DNA from: Calycina herbarum | Taxonomy: Eukaryota > Ascomycota > Leotiomycetes > Helotiales > Pezizellaceae | Direction of reading: 5' to 3' | NCBI GenBank assembly: GCA_001414485.1 | Contig: LLEY01000002.1 | Location: 372,001 to 436,000, forward strand | Length of the DNA stretch: 64,000 nucleotides | Part shown: positions 1 to 11,411 of the stretch, piece by piece | Position numbering within the stretch: the stretch's first letter is position 1 | How the letters are laid out: the number at the start of each line of letters is the position of its first letter | Translations under genes and position numbers: made by a program | Notes under the pieces: model-generated | The model's database searches: none | Told to the model about the DNA's origin: nothing | Seen by the model: the letters and a program-made list of their open reading frames with translations, nothing else

Positions 1-2307
1 AGAAGTCAGAACTCATGTCAGATAGCCGACTGATATAAGAGTTTTCTACCTAGACTTTAGAAGAGCTTTATAACTCTTACAGCAGAAAACAACGGGACAC
101 AAACATTCTCATTTCCAGCAAGGGTCGAGTTAAAAGAGCCAAGCCCTTTTTCTAAACATGACCTCTTTCTTTCTTCGATAAATTCTTTTCAGATATTGTC
201 CATCAGTATTCAATATTTCTCTTCTTCTTTCATTGAACAACTTTTCGAGGAATTTTTAAGCGAGATTAAAATGCCTGGGTGTATGCAGTGTAACTACCAT
301 GCTGTACATGCAGATGACCATAAACCATAAGCACATACTCGAAAGCATGTAAGCTTATAGTTGTGAGCCCATTTTTACTAAAAAGAACTCTATAAATTCT
401 GCGCTCGGGAGGTTTGTATAACAGTTGGAAGCAAAGGACTGGTAAGGATTATAAGATTCGGATACTTCGTTTTTGGCCCCTTCTATAAGGCATGGTTTTC
501 ATAGGGTGGCTTAGAAGATTATAGTCAGATGACTGCAGAGTCAAAGAATTGAAAGTTTATTATCAGTTATCGGTTACGTGTTTACCAGACTTGGAAATCA
601 ATAGTGTCAATGCAGTACCGGGGATCATAGCGATAAATATCAGTTACGGATGATTTCAGCCAACCAAGCTTCATTTTGAATCGATATATCCTTGAGAAAA
701 GACAATGACAAGCTATAAGCTGGCTCAGACCGACAGTTATACACTAGTTCTTCTAGCTTCATATATCAAATTTGGAAGTTTCTTCGAATACTGGAAAGTG
801 ATCATTGACTTTTCCTCCCCATCCCCCGTGTTGACTACGTTAAATATCACAGTATGCTTTGTTTAATCACCGGTCTTCTCTTACAATAGGATAGTTAGAG
901 GTACTTTTACTAGCTTGTGGTAAAAAAACCTTCATACTTCTGGATACATGCATTCTACTGGAGTCATGTCAGATTGCCAGCGGGTTTAAGTGCCTCCTGC
1001 CTCCGGGACAAGTCTGTCTTACGAATAGAAATAGGAGATGCCATGTTTATTGGGTGGTACAAGACTTTTGCAAAGCTTATTTTTAACCGAGTGAGGGAGC
1101 CCTGCACCTTTACCCCACACTTTTCGTCTTGCTCGCAATATCGTCCACTTCTGCTGACTACTATAAGCACGGCGCACCTTGATCTCAATATAGAACTTAG
1201 TCAATATAACTATCTTGTTTGGTACAACCGTCAATGATTTTACAATGAATAAAACTTACAGTCACTCAAAGTCCCTTATGTTTGCTAAGCGAGGTCACCA
1301 GTATTGACTTTTGACGCATGTCAGACCCTCACCTGCCAAGATCGCCAAATGCTAGAATGGTCCGATAATCGTACGGAATTTTTCGTAAGCACAAGAAATT
1401 CGATATTAAGCTTATAAATATCAGTTTCCGAAGAAATCAAATTTCTTGGAAAACTCCCGTAAAGCCGACCCACCGTCGGTTCGACCGAATATGAGAGGAG
1501 GGTGATATTCGGGCTTTGGGACTCTTTGCATTGAGAACAACTTGCTTTGTATTTTTTGGGGTAAAAGATTATCACGTGTATTAGCTAGGTCAAGACTTTT
1601 GTTGCACATCGCAATTCTTGCTACCGGCCGGTGGGAAGCTCAACTTAAGCGAGCCACGCGCCTCTATCCCACACGCTTGGTCTTGATCGCTCTCCAAATC
1701 AACATAATTATTCTCAAACCTACATGTATCATCTTAAAAGCCTCCATCTTTTTATTGAGTTGAATTGCTAGGGACCTTAAAGTGAACAAAAATCATGAAA
1801 ATTCCCCAGTTGCGAAGCGACCGTCAACTATTTAATGACCCATGGGCGATCTGTATGTACACAGAGTTCCAAATCTCAGATTAAGGCGGTCATCGGACCA
1901 CTTTGTACATAGTTCTCATAAGCTTCAATCGTAAACTTACCAATATTGATTCAAGTGGTCTCACTGTTCTCAAGAAGTCCTCAATACGAGGAAGAACTGT
2001 AGTATTCGGGACCTTGAGCTCTTTCCGTCGAGAAAGTATTCTAATTGAGGGTTCATTGGCGCAACCCTGCAAACTGTGACCTGAAGCTTCGATAATGATA
2101 TCTCTCCTCTGACAAAAGTCCCCCCTAGGCCTCTCATCCTGCTTAGGATGAGCCCCAATGTCTCTTCTCAAAATACATATCCATGCGTGCATGACTAACA
2201 CTGTTCTGCGACGAATCCAGCAAGTGACACACTGTCTCTTGGGCCTCTTCTTCTGATAACATACCCATGAATAAACTCTGAATCTCAAAACGGTCCAATG
2301 TCAAAAG
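1..2307. other. Intergenic DNA without a recognisable gene
   Basis: Normal base composition, not RIP-mutated. No open frame here has convincing protein content. The longest, on the minus strand at 1890-2288 just downstream of the ankyrin gene, is arginine-rich and matches no family I know. A 19-residue frame at 271-330 carries a C-x2-C and several histidines but is too short to defend. The stretch probably holds the 3' UTR of the ankyrin gene and non-coding DNA. Confidence 0.5.
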
Positions 2308-4073
2308 TCAAACAGCACTCGTATCCCTTTTTCGCTTTCGTGTTTCCGCAGTTGAGTTTTCTGCCCCCTGGTTGAAAATAATCGCGTGAGCGGATCGGAG
2401 AGAGAGACCGTTTGACCGACCGTATTCGAAAAGGATTTCGACCAACTCCAATTCTTCAGCTTCCACTGCCGCACCCAACACATTCTCAAATTTCTCGACG
2501 GTAGCATCATGTTGTAGCAGTATCCTGACACACTCAACACTTCCAGCTACAATTTCGCCCAGAACACCATCGCCTTCTCCAAGAATTTGGCGAAGTGCTG
2601 AGTTGAGAGTTTGAGGGACATACATCGCTGGTCTGCGTTCGAGAAACATTTGAAGAAACTCCCAACGTCTCCAACCAACTGCAGTCTCAACAATTGACAA
2701 CGGACAATTGGGAATATTTAAATGAACACATTTATCCAGTAATATTTTCCCAATCTTGCAGTTTCCTGTCTTTGCAGCCATCCAGAAAGGCGTTATGCCA
2801 TCCACGGCGACGTTGGGATCAGCTCCATTTTTCAATAGAAGACGAGTGATTTGTACATGTCCATGCTCGACGGCACTATGTAGAGCTGTCTTGCCATCTC
2901 GGTTTGGGAGGTTGACATCTACGCCTCTTTCGATAAGAAAACGGACCGCTCGAGTGGATCCTCCCGTTATTGCTGCATCTAGGACAGTTTCTTCGCGGCG
3001 TTCTGGCCGTGCGTTGAGATCCATGCCGTGTTCTATGAGTAGAGCCACGATTGGCACATGGCCATACTTTGCTGCTTGATGAAGAGCTGTGGTAGTGTAT
3101 AAGAAACAAGATCCGTCGCTAGGGAAAAGCCCCGAAACACCGAAGGGGTCTCCTAAGTGGATAAGTAGGTTAACTGTGCTGAGGTTACCTTCTTTGGCTG
3201 CAACCATCAGAGGTGTCAATTGTCGGTCGGAAAAATCAACGCCAGCAACGGGAACTCCGGCCACGGGAAAGCCAACTCCCGTCATGACATTGATCACAGA
3301 ACCGTCGCATTTGAGCAGATATGAAACCACCTCATCATGACCCTTGGAACAAGCTTCGTGGATAGGATGATAGCCACCCAAAAACCTGTCTTTTCTCTCA
3401 CCTGGGACATTGAATATCGCCCCATGAGCACGCAAGCTACGCAAAACATCGATGTGCCCCATTCTAGCTGCTAGATGAACTGCCCGGTCACGCTCAAGTT
3501 TTGATTTTGGAAGTTGGCCCCAGTGATAATCGGTGCTGAGAGGTTCGATTTTGGCGTCCGCATCAAATCCAACTTCGAGGAGGATGTCGACGGTAGCCGC
3601 GTGTCCATTTTCCGCTGCATAGTGGAGTGCTGATTTCTTTCCAAGACAGTTGTTGACAAGGGTGCTAATGAGTACTTCTTCACCATCCTTCAAAACTTTG
3701 TGAGCGATATAGGATAAGGACCCGTTGTTGATGAGGTCCACAACAGTTGACACATCTCCGTTCTTTGCAGCTTCTTCGAGAGGTGAGAGTTCGGTCGCTG
3801 TATCAGTGGCGACGGTATCATCTCTTGGGAATAAAACTTCTTCTGCAGTGGCTTCCATTTTCGTTCCCACTTCCAGACGTAAACCAAAAATGACCTGTGA
3901 AAACTGGAGTATCTCATTAGCAAATAACGTAAAAAAGGTAGGGAAGTAATGCTTTGCCTCAAATTCAACACTGAGCTGGCATGGGTACTTCCATAGGTGC
4001 GGAGAACTTGAGAACATTTGTTGTTTCCAGTAGGTAGATTTGCGCAGCGAGCCGCAGAATCTGCGTGTGTCAT
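2308..4073 (-). CDS. Ankyrin-repeat protein, paralogue 1 (2 exons, 562 aa)
   Basis: Ankyrin-repeat protein, probably a protein-binding scaffold. Proposed exons are 4073-3972 and 3894-2308, with a 77-nt intron that has a GTGTTG donor, a GCTAATG branch site and a CACAG acceptor; phase 0 is kept. Ankyrin repeats cover most of the protein, with motifs such as SALHYAAENGHAATVDILL, VHLAARMGH, HPIHEACSKGHDEVVSYLL, TPLMVAA and TALHSAVEHGHVQITRLLL. The C-terminus carries a basic RKRKR cluster that may direct nuclear import. It is paralogous to the gene at 29939-32078: both share VHLAARMGH, the HPIHEACS block and the repeat order. The start was placed by alignment with that paralogue; an in-frame ATG 13 codons upstream at 4112 is an alternative. 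Relative to the paralogue, exon 1 is 2 nt short, so the conserved FSAPME peptide falls out of frame. Partner and function are unknown. Confidence 0.72.
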
Positions 4074-4094
4074 TAAAATTGGAGGCAGGTACCA

Positions 4095-4138
4095 CAGAAA
4101 ACATGGTTGCATGGCTGAAGACTAAAGAGGTTGATCAG
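4095..4138 (-). promoter_or_regulatory. Upstream block conserved between the two ankyrin genes
   Basis: This 44-bp stretch just upstream of ankyrin gene 1 aligns with 32101-32145 upstream of ankyrin gene 2, with few mismatches. It is the only obvious upstream conservation. In both copies it holds ATG triplets upstream of the proposed start, so it is probably 5' UTR or core promoter that came along with the duplicated gene. Confidence 0.5.
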
Positions 4139-4479
4139 AGTTGACGAACTCTAATGATGTGGAAGGAACACTGGCCATCAATTTCTCATCATGAGCCCAG
4201 AACCGGCCCGCCTGTCACCTGTCGCCGGTGGACAAGAGGCAGCACGCGCAATGCAAGGAATTGCGAAGAGACATGAAGTTGGTCAAGGTCCGTCGTAAAT
4301 CTCAACTTTTCGCAAGATGAGGTTCACCGGTTGTGTTACCTATACGAGACAACAGTATGTTGTATGGGAAAAGCGATACTTGGTGCGCCTGAGCAGCCTG
4401 CACCCGGAGCATCACAGTATCACGTGAATACAACGTGAAAGGATACAGCCAACAGTGCGGGTTAGCCGAAAATACACTA

Positions 4480-4984
4480 AAACTACCATAGTTTTACTAA
4501 CTTCTTCTACTAATTATAAAAGAACCCTTTAATATATTGTTATAAAACTAATTATTAAGAGTTATATAATATAATACTTAAACCTTCTTAGTTCTTTTCT
4601 AGAGTAAAGTAACCTATACTATATACTATATACTATATAAATCTCTTAGAGAATTTATTAGTAAAATATTAGACTTTGAAATTATATACGTAGCTTAGAA
4701 GTTATAACTAAGTACTTAGTTAGAAATATATTCTTCTTATAAAGTTCTATATATAAAATTATTATTAAGATATAGTATATATTACGTAGAAATAAGATTA
4801 TATAATATCTTATTTTCTCTCTATATATAACAGAGTTTTCACCTTCTAATATAAGGCTTCTTAGAGTGTTTTTAATCTAATTTTAAACGTTATAGTATAA
4901 TATAAATATAGTAAGTTATAGAGCTATAAAGAGAGTAACTTTTAATATATTTTCAGCTAAATTTAGAGAGTATATATATAATTC
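4480..4984. other. AT-rich RIP-mutated relic at left edge of island 1
   Basis: Composition changes abruptly near 4480 from normal to very AT-rich, with almost no CpA or TpG and many TA steps. No domain can be read on either strand. It is probably the remains of an old repeat. The normal DNA between 4139 and 4480 holds only a 35-codon plus-strand frame (4191-4298) that I do not recognise. Confidence 0.6.
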
Positions 4985-5030
4985 CTATACGTACTATTAT
5001 AGTAATATTCTAGTCTATTCTTACGAGTAG
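4985..5030. repeat. Left arm (outer part) of an old inverted-repeat element
   Basis: The reverse complement of this stretch matches about 26665-26710, sharing the core ATAGACTAGAATAT. Together with 10452-10644 and 25948-26005 it forms the left arm of a long inverted repeat. The arm was split by the insertion of the gypsy element at 5031-10446. The outer limit is not clear. Confidence 0.5.
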
Positions 5031-5271
5031 TGTCAAGGGTTACACCCGTGGAATAAGTCTCGGAGTACTCCAGCGACGCATTCACGTGACCTCGCTTGGC
5101 AACGCATGGACGTAACAGAACCTTCGAGAGTACCCTTGGCAGAACCCTCTAGAATAAGTTAACTAAGTATATAAGTTAGTAAGGACTCTAGCTTAGAAAG
5201 GATAATCGAATCTTCTTATACATAGACACCTTTGTAGTTTAATTTATTAGTATTTGCTACAAGTCCTAATA
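5031..5271 (+). repeat. 5' LTR of element G
   Basis: 241 bp, the same length as the 3' copy at 10206-10446. It starts TGTCAAGGG and ends CCTAATA where the other copy has CCTGACA. Differences between the copies are mostly G-to-A or C-to-T changes in CpA/TpG context, as RIP produces. Confidence 0.92.
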
Positions 5272-5579
5272 TTAGATTCGATTCTCAAACTAATACTAGA
5301 ACATATCGGGCCATTTTAGCAACACTAGAACTCAAGAGCCTTTACAGCAACACTAGAACACATCGGGCCTTTATAGTAATACTAGAACTTACGAGCCATT
5401 TCACGGCATTTACAGAACTCACGGACAATAAGAGAACTATAAGAAGGCGGTATACCGAATCAGCTACCTACCTAGTTCCTATAGTATATTTAAAAGCAGC
5501 GGAATCAGTCAACATCTACCTAAGAGGACGATTATCTATAGATTATAAACGAGTAAAAGAAGGATAAGGAAGCTCGCTT

Positions 5580-8500
5580 ACAGATGATCTACAATAATAA
5601 TAAACCTAGGAAATCTCTTCCTCCGCTACTAGAATTCTACAGAGACTTAGACAAGCTAGAAGCTTAGTTATAACAAGTACGAGCCAAAATCGAAGTCGAC
5701 TACTATAGATATACTAAATACGTTAAGTTTTAGGTACTTAACAGATCCTTACAGGGTAAGGCGCTCCGTAGAATAGAAGCATAGGTACAGGAACAAGGCA
5801 AGCTAGAGCTAGCTAATAGTAGTGATTTCTTAGGTCAAGTAGAGTTTATATTTAGAGACCTATAAGCTAAGGAAAGAGCGTAACAAAAGCTAGAATCCTT
5901 CTACTAGGGCTTAAGACCATTCCTAGAGGTCTTTACAGAATAGCAAGCCCTGCTTATAAAGTCTAGAGAAAGATCTTAGCCAAACAACATAAAAAAGGTG
6001 TCTCTTAACTAAATCCTTAGTAACGAGTTAGTTAAGGCGATGATTATAGTTCCTTCTTAACCTAACTTCGAGTCTTATTACTCTATTATTAAAGAAACGG
6101 ACGACTGCTTAAGGGCTTATAAAGCTCGAACATTAAGATCTAGGGCCTAGACTCTTCTAGAAACACTATAGACCTCTTAGAAACGCTCGACGGATACTAT
6201 ATAGTAGGTAATAAGCAGTAATATTGCTAATAGACCGAAAGTTACTTATAAGGCATCTATAGAGGGTATAGATTAGGAACCGGCACCTGCTAAAGTCTTA
6301 ATAACTAGTATTAAGCGTGCTAAATAGGTGTCCTAGGAAGAACGAAGTAACCGTGCTCGTACTGGTCGCTGTCTTTGCTATAGAGCTACTAGTTATTTTA
6401 TTTAAGAATGTTTATATAGACTACTAAGGCGACCTATAACAGCGGATTCGGTCTATAAACAGAAGGCAGAGGTTAAGAAAGTAGCGCCAGAATTAGAAGA
6501 AGAAGACGGTGATATCTCCTCGGATTCGGAAAACTAGTAGCTCCTGTTAGAAAGCGTAGGCAGGGGCGACGAAGGGAGTTGTTAGTAATAGACACTTAGA
6601 GACATTTTAAGTAGGAATATATAGATAAGAAACCTCTTCTTATATCGGCTTTAGTAAATAGGGTAGCTACTTTATAAGCCTTAGTAGATTTAGGGTGTTT
6701 AGTCTATAGAATTGTTTTAGACTGTTTTGTCCGTTGCTATTAGCTCTCTTATATATAAATTATACTAAGGTATTTACAGTTAGTAGAAGGAGTATTAGAG
6801 GATGCTATATCCTAAGTAGTATCTTTTAGCATAGATATTAGAGGCTACTAGCAGAAACGGGTTTATACTTATATAGTCTCTAAGATCGAGGGTTATAAAA
6901 TGATTCTAGGAAAATCTTAGTTAAGGAGAGAGCGAGCTTTACTTAACACTGTTAAGGGATGCTTACTCTTCTAAGACTCTAGGTTAGAAGTTTATAGTAA
7001 GCTAGAAAAGTCTTACTCTTATAAGTAAGTAAGCGCGGCTGTCTTCTACTTTCTTATAGATCGAAAACAGAAGCTATAGGTCTTTATAGCAAGCCTTATA
7101 GATATTACAAAAGCCTTAGTAGAAAAGAAGTATACGGACCTATAGACGAAGCTACCTAGCTAGATTAGCCTAGAATTCTATCTAGTATTCGATAGGAAGG
7201 AAGTAAACAAGTTACTAGTATATTATAAAGGAATTAATCATAGTATCGAGCTCTTATAGACCGAAAACGGATCAGAAGAAACAGTCCCCTAGGGGCTACT
7301 CTATAACATGTTATAAGACAAGCTGTTAGTACTCTGTAAAACCCTAATAGAGTTACTAGATAAGGAATTTATTTGAGTAAGTAACTCTCTAGCAGCTACG
7401 CTAGTACTTTTTATACAGAAGCTAGGAGAGGGTCTACAGTTCTATTACAACTACCGAGCACTGAATAAGTTAACCTATAAGGACTGCTACCCTTTACCTT
7501 TAATCTAAGAAATACTTAACTAGATTAGGAAAGCTAAGTAGTTTATAAAAATAGATGTTATTACTACCTTTTATAAGATATAGATTAAGGAGGGAGATAA
7601 GTAGAAAACGGCTTTCCAGATACGCTTTAGGCTTTTTAAATAGCTTGTTACCCCTTTTAGACTTATAAATGCTCCTAGCACTTTCTAGCGGTATATTAAT
7701 TATATGCTTTAAGAGTTCTTAGACGACTTTGTCTTAGTATATGTCGACGATGTCTTAGTCTTTATAGACAGTACCTGTAACCAGCACCGCAAGCATGTCT
7801 ATAAAGTAATATAAAGGCTTTAAGATGCTAGGCTATAGCTTAATATTAATAAGTATAAATTTAAAGTATAGTCTACAAAGTACCTTAGGTTTATTATAGA
7901 AGTAAGGAAAGGTTTATAGATAGACCTAGCTAAAATATAAGCTATTATAGATTAGAAAGCACTAATAACAGTAAAAGGCGTCCTTAGCTTCCTAGGATTT
8001 GCGAATTTCTATCGACAGTTTATTAAGGACTTTTCATAGATTATAGCTCCTCTTTATAGACTTGTTAAAAAGGATATATCCTTCTAATAAACAGACGAAG
8101 CGAATAGAGCCTTCGAATAGTTAAAGCAGGCCTTTACAAAGGCCCTAGTATTAGCTCAGTTTAACCTAGATTACGAGACGGTCTTAGAGACAGACTCCTC
8201 TAGATATTGCTTAGGAGGCGTGCTCTCTTAAGTAAAGAATAGCGTCTTACAGCCCGTAGCCTTCTTCTTAAAGAAACACGCACCTACTAAATACAATTAC
8301 CTAATATATAATAAAGAGTTGTTAGCTATTATTCGTTGCCTTAAGGAATAGGAAGCGGAGTTAAAAAGTATTAGGCAGTTTATAATACTTACAGATTATA
8401 AGAATCTTAAGTACTTTATAACAGTCTATAAACTGTTTAAAAGACAAATACGGTAGTAGTTAATACTTAGCAAGTTTAATCTAATTATCTAATACCGCCT

Positions 8501-10205
8501 AGGCAAAGAGAGAGGACTACTAGATATACTAATAAGGAGGGACCAGGACCTCCTAAAGAAGGGAGATAAACGCCTTAATTATAAGATAGTATAACTGATT
8601 CTAGACAAAATGATTTAAGGAAATACTATATAGCTAGTAGTAGTGTTAGTAAACAGGAGGAATCAAGTAAGCGACGTAGCGACGTAGCAAGCGTTTATAG
8701 ACCAACTACGGAACCTCTAGGAAGAGGGAAAGGTATAGGACAAGGACTTTAAGCGTCTTATAGATACTATCTGCTAAGGAGATAGGGTGTTTCTAGTAGA
8801 CCTCGCTTCTCCAGTCAAAGTCTCTATCTCTAACTACTTAGTTGATAAGAACAGTAATTTACAGTTTAGAGGCAGACTATGAGTCCCCGACTATAAGCCG
8901 CTACAGACCGTAATTATATAGGAACTCTATGATTCTACACTTACAGGCCATCCTAGTAAGAACGGGATAATTATAATAGTCTTAAGAGAGTTCTTCTAGC
9001 TAAACCTATAGACTATAGTTAAGCAGTTTATCTATAACTATAGAGTTTATAGACGTACTAAGGTCTAGAGAGATCGTAAACAAGGCCTGCTTCGTCTATT
9101 ACCAATTCCTAAGTAGCAATAACAGGAGATCTCTGTCGACTTTATTAGACTACTACTTATAAGTAAAGGCTCTAATATAATAGCAGTGTTTACAGACCGT
9201 TTAGGCAAAGGGGTGCTCCTTACGGCTTATAACTCGACTATATTATCGGAGGAATTTGCTCGCTTATTCATTACTATATACTATAGCTTACATAGACTAC
9301 CAAGAGTAATAGTATCTAATAAGGGCCCGTAATTCATTAGACAAGCATAGAAAACGCTTTATAACTTCTTACGAATTAAACGACGGATCTCTATAGCCTT
9401 CTATCTACAAACTAACGGGTTAACAGAACGAGCAAATGCTAAAGTCGAGACGCTTCTACAGCAGTAGATTAATATAGCTCAGGACGACTAGGCCGACTAG
9501 CTACCAGTAGTACAGCTAGCTTTTAATAGACGGGATTTAATATCAACGGGTATAAGCCCCTTTAAACTCAGCCACGGCTATCCGTTATAGACTATCGACC
9601 CCTTAACAGACGTTATAGCACCCGTAAACACAAAAACACTAATTCAAAAGAGCGAAGCAATAGTAGCAAAGATTAAGGCTATTATAGAATAGGCATAATC
9701 ATTAATAGCAAGGGTATAACAAGACCAGGAGACTCAAGTAAATCGTTCACGGAATACCGCTCCTATATATAAGGTTAAAGACAAGGTTTACTTAAGCTTA
9801 CGGAATATACAGATAGACAGGGCTAGTAAGAAACTAGACGCTCGATCCGCCAAGTTCACAGTTATTAAGGTTATTAGCTCGTCTATATATAGGCTAGACA
9901 CCCCGCCTAGTATCTACAATGTCTTTAATATAGACTTATTAAGGCCAGCAGCTATAGACCCGCTGCCTAGTTAAATTATAGACGATGATCAACCACCTAC
10001 AATATTAGTAGACGATACTACAGAATAGCAAGTTAAAAGAATACTAGGTCAACGGCAAAAGAAGCTCCTAGGGAAAGGCTCTTGTACTCGACTCGAGTAT
10101 AAGGTTAAATAGACAGGATACGCAAACCCAACATAGGAACCTGCTACTGAGTTAGAGGACACAGTAGCCCTAGACACCTACCTTCAAGAGTAGAAAGGGG
10201 GGTAA
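5580..10205 (+). pseudogene. RIP-destroyed gag-pol of element G
   Basis: Broken by stops every few codons, most of which read as TGG-to-TAG or CAG/CAA-to-TAG/TAA. Landmarks in order: the reverse transcriptase YVDD box at 7740-7751; a histidine-containing integrase zinc region (HPSKNG) near 8948; integrase core near 9120 (VDFI, later FTDR); and a C-terminal chromodomain near 10088-10200 (EYKVK, then a T-stop-EP that was TWEP). The chromodomain places it among the chromoviruses, which target heterochromatin. No intact reading frame remains. Confidence 0.88.
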
Positions 10206-10446
10206 TATCAAGGGTTACACTTGTGGAATAAGTCTCGGAGTACTCTAGCGACGTATTCACGTGACCTCGCTTAGCAACGTATGGACGTAACAGAACCTTC
10301 GAGAGTACCCTTGGCAGAACCCTCTAGAATAAGTTAACTAAGTATATAAGTTAGCAAGGACTCTGGCTTAGAAAGGACAATCGAATCTTCTTATACATAG
10401 ACACCTCTGTAGTTCAATTCATCAGTATTTGCTACAAGTCCTGACA
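10206..10446 (+). repeat. 3' LTR of element G
   Basis: 241 bp. It begins TATCAAGGG, a RIP form of TGTCAAGGG, after a polypurine tract, and ends CCTGACA immediately before the AGTAG target duplication. Confidence 0.92.
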
Positions 10447-10451
10447 AGTAG

Positions 10452-10644
10452 TACGTATACCGACTTTTAAGAAATATTAGTTTTAGAAAACTAATATTCT
10501 TAAAAACTACTATTCTTCTTATTATATAATAACTACTTAATAGAATTAAAAGCTATAATAGACGTAGATACTTTATTACTTAATATAGCTTCTAAGCTAT
10601 TTTACTTCCTATTTTATAAGGTAGTTATTACGTAGTAAGAAGAA
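10452..10644. repeat. Left arm (middle part) of the inverted-repeat element
   Basis: Continues the left arm beyond element G. The stretch around 10452-10490 (CGTATACCGA, then AAGAAATATTAGTTT) is the reverse complement of 26640-26680. The inner part (about 10530-10632) is one copy of a unit of about 100 bp that recurs in the same direction at about 26290-26402 and 26485-26585. It ends at the AAGAA target duplication (10640-10644) of solo LTR F. Confidence 0.6.
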
Positions 10645-10957
10645 TATAACGAAACTAGTATCTAACTTATAAAAGTATCGAGTTCGACGGTTAGTATATA
10701 GATAAGGAAGACAGCTACTATATTATATTTACTTAGAGGTAAACTCGTTACTTATATTAAAGATATTAAAGTAAAGTAATAAGATTAATAACTAAAGTTA
10801 AGTACGAAGCTTCTATCTAATAGTAGACGTATTAGTCTTATATAGAACCTTCGTTTTTTAAGTATATTACCTATATCGCTTATATCGCTCGCGATCTAGG
10901 TAATATAGACGATGTAGGCGATTACGTTATATAACCGCACGTGACTTCTAATAGTCT

Positions 10958-11411
10958 TGTTACGAATCACGTTATATAGTAAGTAGTCTAGACAGCGCTC
11001 TAATAGGATAAGGTATAACGTCTAGGAAATAGAAGGTAATATAGAAGGGAATTAGTAATACGAAGATATTAAAGAATTCTAGAATCTTACTATTAGAAAC
11101 GCGTTAGGAGTTACGTAATAAAGAGGATCACCTAGGTCGACTAGCGACTTAGGTAATCTAGTCGACTAGGTTAATAAGCGATTCTATCTATCTAGGAAAG
11201 TCGAAGGTTCTATATAAGACTAGCACGTCTGCTATTAGATAGAAGCTTCGTACTTAACTTTAGTTATTAATCTTATTATCTTATTTAATATCTTTAATAT
11301 AAGTAACGAGTTTACTTCTAAGTAAATAACCCGGCGTATCTATACTTCTTATCTATATACTAACCTTCGAGACTTAGTTACCTTTGTTTAGTTTGTTTAA
11401 GTTTCGTTATA
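10958..11411 (+). repeat. 5' LTR of element A
   Basis: 454 bp from TGTTACGAATCACG to TTTCGTTATA, the RIP form of TTTCGTTACA. The ends are imperfect inverted repeats. It matches the reassembled 3' LTR in length and sequence. Confidence 0.92.

Larger units (their letters stand above)
5031..10446 (+). mobile_element. Ty3/gypsy chromovirus 'G', full length, RIP-inactivated
   Basis: An LTR retrotransposon with two 241-bp LTRs (5031-5271 and 10206-10446) that begin TGTCA and end TGACA, or their RIP-mutated forms. It is flanked by the perfect 5-bp target duplication AGTAG (5026-5030 and 10447-10451). The internal region reads gag, protease, reverse transcriptase, RNase H, integrase and chromodomain on the plus strand. 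A purine tract (AAAGGGGGG) stands just before the 3' LTR. Tryptophan and glutamine codons are TAG/TAA throughout, so it cannot be expressed. Solo LTRs of the same family lie at 58855-59096 and 62923-63164. Confidence 0.93.

Noticed and set aside
917..1237. 106-codon plus-strand frame
   Set aside because: Starts at a non-ATG codon, has no recognisable domain, overlaps other frames and lies in unassigned DNA.
1890..2288. 132-codon minus-strand frame downstream of ankyrin gene 1
   Set aside because: Arginine-rich, no known motif, begins 20 bp after the ankyrin stop; could be a decayed gene but nothing supports a product.
4191..4298. 35-codon plus-strand frame divergent to ankyrin gene 1
   Set aside because: Too short, no domain, and no counterpart upstream of the paralogue.
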